Assembly: GCA_030447045.1 (NCBI GenBank) | Contig: JAUJMB010000066.1 | Location: 1 to 8,016 of the forward strand | Source: Rubrobacteraceae bacterium | GTDB taxonomy: Bacteria > Actinomycetota > Rubrobacteria > Rubrobacterales > Rubrobacteraceae | Direction: 5' to 3' | DNA length: 8,016 nucleotides | Part shown: positions 6,114 to 8,016 of the stretch, piece by piece | Layout: each line of letters begins with the position of its first letter | Numbering within the stretch: position 1 is the first letter of the stretch | Translations under genes and position numbers: made by a program | Notes under the pieces: model-generated | What the model was told of the DNA's origin: nothing | The model's database searches: none | The model's input: the letters and a program-made list of their open reading frames with translations, nothing else

Positions 6114-7723
6114 TAGATGCCGCCCCTCTCCACCTCCGGCAGCGTGAACTCGAGGTCGGCGGGGAGGTCGACCACGTCCATCTGGGCTTTCTGGAGCTTG
6201 CCAGCGTAGTCCCAGTTCATGGACTGCCAGCGGGTGAACTGGTCGAGCACCCAGATGCCCGAGAGGCGGCTGCCGTTGCCCGACTTGCCGTTGCCGCCGA
6301 AGGGCAGGTGGGCCTCGGCGCCGCTGGTGGAGTTGTTTACCGAGAGCATCCCCGCCCGGTTGCCCAGCCTGAAGCGCAGGGCGTTCTCTGCGTCGCGGGT
6401 GTAGATCGCCGCCGAGAGGCCGTAGCCGTGGGCGTTACTGAGATCTACCGCCTCCTCGAAGTCGGAGAACTCTGCGACACCCACGAGCGGGCCGAAGGTC
6501 TCGGTGTTGAAGACCTCGTCTTCCGCCGTTACGCCGCTGACGAGCGTCGGGTGGCAGAAGAAGCCGGCCTCCGGGTCGCCGACAAAGCCTTCGCGCGGGT
6601 TGTCGGTCGTGATGCGGCCAGTCCCCGTGGAGCCGTGGACGGTGTGGTGGTCCTCTATCATGTCCAGGAAGCCGGCGAAGCGGTCGGCGAACCGCTCGCT
6701 GAGCATCGGGCCGTAGAGCACGTCCTCCATAGGGTTGCCTATGGCGGCCTCCTCGACCCTCTTCGCCAGCCTGGAGACGAACTCGTCATGGACGGACTCG
6801 TGGACGATGGCGGTGCCAAGGGAGGTGCAGCGCTGGCCGGCGGTGCCGAAGCCGCTGAAGAGCGCGCCTTCGACGGCGAGGTCGAGGTCGGCGTCGGGCA
6901 TCACGACGAGCGGGTTCTTGCCCCCGAGCTCCAGGCAGGGGGACTGGAGGTGCCGGCCGCAGAGCGCCCCGATCTCCTTGCCCACCTCGGAGGAGCCCGT
7001 GAAGCCGACCTTGTCCACGAGGCCCTCGTCCAGCGCCCCCTCCAGGCCCTCGAAGGCCGCCGCACCCTCGCACTGGACGACGTTCAGGACGCCGTCGGGG
7101 AGGCCGCCGGCCCCGAAGAGTTTGGCCAGGGCGTCGCCTACGGCGGGGGAGTACTCGGCCGGCTTCCAGACAACGGTGTTGCCGCAGGTGAGCGCCGGGA
7201 TCAGGTACCACGAAGGGACGGCCACGGGGAAGTTGCCTGCGGTGATGATCGCCGCCACCCCGACCGGCATCCTGAAGGTGAAAAGCTGCTTGTCCGGCAT
7301 CTCGGAGGGGACGGTCTGGCCGTAGAGGCGGCGGCCCTCGCCGGTAAAGAAGTCGCAGGTGTCTATGATCTCCTGCACCTCGCCGAGCGACTCTACGTAG
7401 GGCTTGCCGACCTCGCGGGTGACGAGGCGGGCGAGGGCCTCCTTGTTCCGCTCGACGATGCGCCCGACCTTCTTTATGACCTGCGCCCGTATCGGCGCCG
7501 GCACCGTCGCCCAATTCCCCTGCGCCTCCCGCGCCGCCCGGCAGGCCTCCACGAACGTGCCGGCGTCTCCGAGCAGGACCTCGGCGACCGTCTCGTCCCG
7601 GCGCGCCGGATTGACGGAGCTCACGGTGCCGCCGGGCGCGTCTTCGAGCGTGCGTCCGCCTACGACGGAGGCGACGGTGCGGGTGGCGGATGCGGCTCCG
7701 TTTGTAGTATCGATGGTACCCAT
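6113..7723 (-). CDS. NAD(P)-dependent aldehyde dehydrogenase, partly ALDH7-like (candidate aminoadipate-semialdehyde dehydrogenase)
   Basis: This is a 536-residue ALDH, first gene of the operon. The start is the ATG at 7723, because AGGAGG lies exactly 7 nt upstream; a Met two codons earlier has a 1-nt spacer. Catalytic residues are all present: Asn164 (AGNFP), Lys187 (WKPAE), FTGSSEVG (241-248), Glu265 (ELGGK), Cys299 (GQRCT) and ETFGP (408-412). Several stretches resemble ALDH7A1: REVGK then GEVQE (114-118), PSE (139-141), GTAGQRC, the HES.HDE run (308-314) and TSGAE (466-470). In ALDH7A1 a Glu of GEVQE and the Arg before the catalytic Cys contact aminoadipate. GGKN and WKPAE are, however, the general ALDH forms rather than the ALDH7 ones (GGNN, KGAPT). 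It likely oxidises the aldehyde made by the oxidase; aminoadipate semialdehyde is the proposed substrate. Confidence 0.93.
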   Translation of the reverse strand: MGTIDTTNGAASATRTVASVVGGRTLEDAPGGTVSSVNPARRDETVAEVLLGDAGTFVEACRAAREAQGNWATVPAPIRAQVIKKVGRIVERNKEALARLVTREVGKPYVESLGEVQEIIDTCDFFTGEGRRLYGQTVPSEMPDKQLFTFRMPVGVAAIITAGNFPVAVPSWYLIPALTCGNTVVWKPAEYSPAVGDALAKLFGAGGLPDGVLNVVQCEGAAAFEGLEGALDEGLVDKVGFTGSSEVGKEIGALCGRHLQSPCLELGGKNPLVVMPDADLDLAVEGALFSGFGTAGQRCTSLGTAIVHESVHDEFVSRLAKRVEEAAIGNPMEDVLYGPMLSERFADRFAGFLDMIEDHHTVHGSTGTGRITTDNPREGFVGDPEAGFFCHPTLVSGVTAEDEVFNTETFGPLVGVAEFSDFEEAVDLSNAHGYGLSAAIYTRDAENALRFRLGNRAGMLSVNNSTSGAEAHLPFGGNGKSGNGSRLSGIWVLDQFTRWQSMNWDYAGKLQKAQMDVVDLPADLEFTLPEVERGGI

Positions 7724-7730
7724 ATGCATA

Positions 7731-7736
7731 CCTCCT
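7731..7736 (-). promoter_or_regulatory. Consensus ribosome-binding site that fixes the aldehyde dehydrogenase start
   Basis: AGGAGG on the minus strand is 7 nt before ATG 7723, 1 nt before ATG 7729 and far downstream of a longer in-frame start at 7765. This selects the 536-residue product. Confidence 0.85.
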
Positions 7737-7795
7737 GGGGCGAACAGATGCCTTCGCCTCCCCATCCTTCAAAGCTCATCCTACACGAAAGCCCC

Positions 7796-7818
7796 GGACC
7801 TCTCCGGTTGGACCTCTC
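7796..7818. repeat. 9-bp direct repeat GGACCTCTC in the catabolic operon leader
   Basis: GGACCTCTC occurs at 7796-7804 and 7810-7818 with 5 bp between copies. The pair lies between the predicted operon -10 and the dehydrogenase start, a position where a repressor or an RNA element could act. It is short enough to be chance. Confidence 0.35.
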
Positions 7819-7837
7819 TGCTTGCCCGAAGCTGGCT

Positions 7838-7843
7838 CTTATA
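7838..7843 (-). promoter_or_regulatory. Tentative -10 box of the catabolic operon (TATAAG)
   Basis: TATAAG (5/6 to consensus) on the minus strand sits in a near-palindrome, CTCTTATAGGAG at 7836-7847, so it might serve either direction. No good -35 is seen at 16-18 bp. A start near 7830 would leave a leader of about 105 nt before the dehydrogenase, long enough for regulation, though no known riboswitch was recognised there. Confidence 0.3.
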
Positions 7844-7872
7844 GGAGAATGGCCTAGGGGTTAGATTTGTGG

Positions 7873-7914
7873 TTTAGACGTACGGGCTGGGCATTTAGAC
7901 GTACGGGCTGGGCA
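7873..7914. repeat. Perfect 21-bp tandem repeat upstream of the transporter gene
   Basis: Two identical, directly adjacent 21-bp units (7873-7893 and 7894-7914) begin TTTAGACGTACGGGC and end TGGGCA. Each contains the palindrome CGTACG. Twenty-one base pairs is two helical turns, so a protein bound to each copy would lie on the same DNA face. The array ends 31 bp before the transporter ATG. TTTAGA (7894) with TAGATA (7915) is a weak promoter possibility overlapping the second copy. Paired operator sites are the favoured reading. Confidence 0.9.
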
Positions 7915-7945
7915 TAGATAACGAGGGAACCTGGGGGAGGAGATC

Positions 7946-8016
7946 ATGGCAGAAGTGGCGCAAGAACAGCGGGACCAGTTTGGTAGCAAGCTAGGCTTTA
8001 TCATGGCGGCCATCGG
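7946..8016 (+). CDS. Sodium:neurotransmitter symporter (NSS/SNF) family amino-acid transporter, 5' end only
   Basis: Only the first 23 codons are inside the window. ATG 7946 follows GGGGGAGG by 5 nt. The translated start, MAEVAQEQRDQFGSK then LGFIMAAIG, matches the opening of transmembrane helix 1 in this family, which normally reads (W/F)xS(R/K)LGFILAxxG. The LeuT N-terminus (REHWATRLGLILAMAG) lines up closely, including the conserved Arg that belongs to the intracellular gate. Members import amino acids with Na+. Divergence from the catabolic operon suggests that it brings in the substrate of those enzymes. The assignment rests on a short but characteristic stretch. Confidence 0.8.
   Translation, partial: MAEVAQEQRDQFGSKLGFIMAAI

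Noticed and set aside
6308..7864. 518-codon plus-strand open frame opposite the aldehyde dehydrogenase
   Set aside because: It is antisense to a gene with every ALDH catalytic motif. The composition is that of a shadow frame.
7748..7864. Short plus-strand ORF (38 codons) in the divergent intergenic region
   Set aside because: It has no ribosome site and no protein-like pattern, and it lies over the predicted operon leader.
7860..7930. Possible small-molecule riboswitch formed by the tandem repeats
   Set aside because: The two 21-bp units do not each form a convincing stem-loop, and no known riboswitch consensus was recognised.

Overview
The window reads as chromosomal DNA of a high-GC actinomycete. 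Frequent AGG arginine codons, some ATA isoleucine codons and very high third-position GC would fit a Rubrobacter-type organism; that placement is inference from style, not a match. Almost all coding is on the minus strand. No rRNA, tRNA, CRISPR array or insertion sequence was seen.

Left part (1-2150). A minus-strand gene runs off the left edge and encodes an eRF1/Pelota-like protein of the bacterial release-factor group (baeRF), with a GxxQ motif where eRF1 has GGQ. Divergent from it is a small plus-strand gene of unknown function whose start is unclear. That gene converges on an ArsR-family regulator whose cysteines match the Cd/Pb sensor CmtR. The regulator has a TTG start, a strong Shine-Dalgarno and a promoter framed by a TATACA/TGTATA inverted repeat.

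Middle (2151-3995). One long minus-strand gene encodes a signal peptide, an extracytoplasmic TPM domain, one membrane helix, a long cytoplasmic coiled coil and a C-terminal (GGGD[F/W])6 tail. A consensus TATAAT box lies so close to the start codon that the mRNA may be almost leaderless.

Right part (4045-8016). A tight three-gene minus-strand operon encodes, in order of transcription, an aldehyde dehydrogenase, a flavin-dependent sarcosine/pipecolate-type amine oxidase and an ornithine cyclodeaminase/mu-crystallin-family reductase. The first two genes overlap by 1 nt and the last two are 2 nt apart. Diverging from the operon is the start of a sodium:neurotransmitter-symporter-family amino-acid transporter, preceded by a perfect 21-bp tandem repeat. 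Together these look like an uptake and catabolic unit for a cyclic or secondary amino acid. The most attractive reading is lysine breakdown through pipecolate: ketimine reductase makes L-pipecolate, the oxidase makes piperideine-6-carboxylate, and the aldehyde dehydrogenase makes 2-aminoadipate. The substrate is inferred, and two residues argue for caution: Phe replaces the active-site His of sarcosine oxidase, and the dehydrogenase is only partly ALDH7-like.
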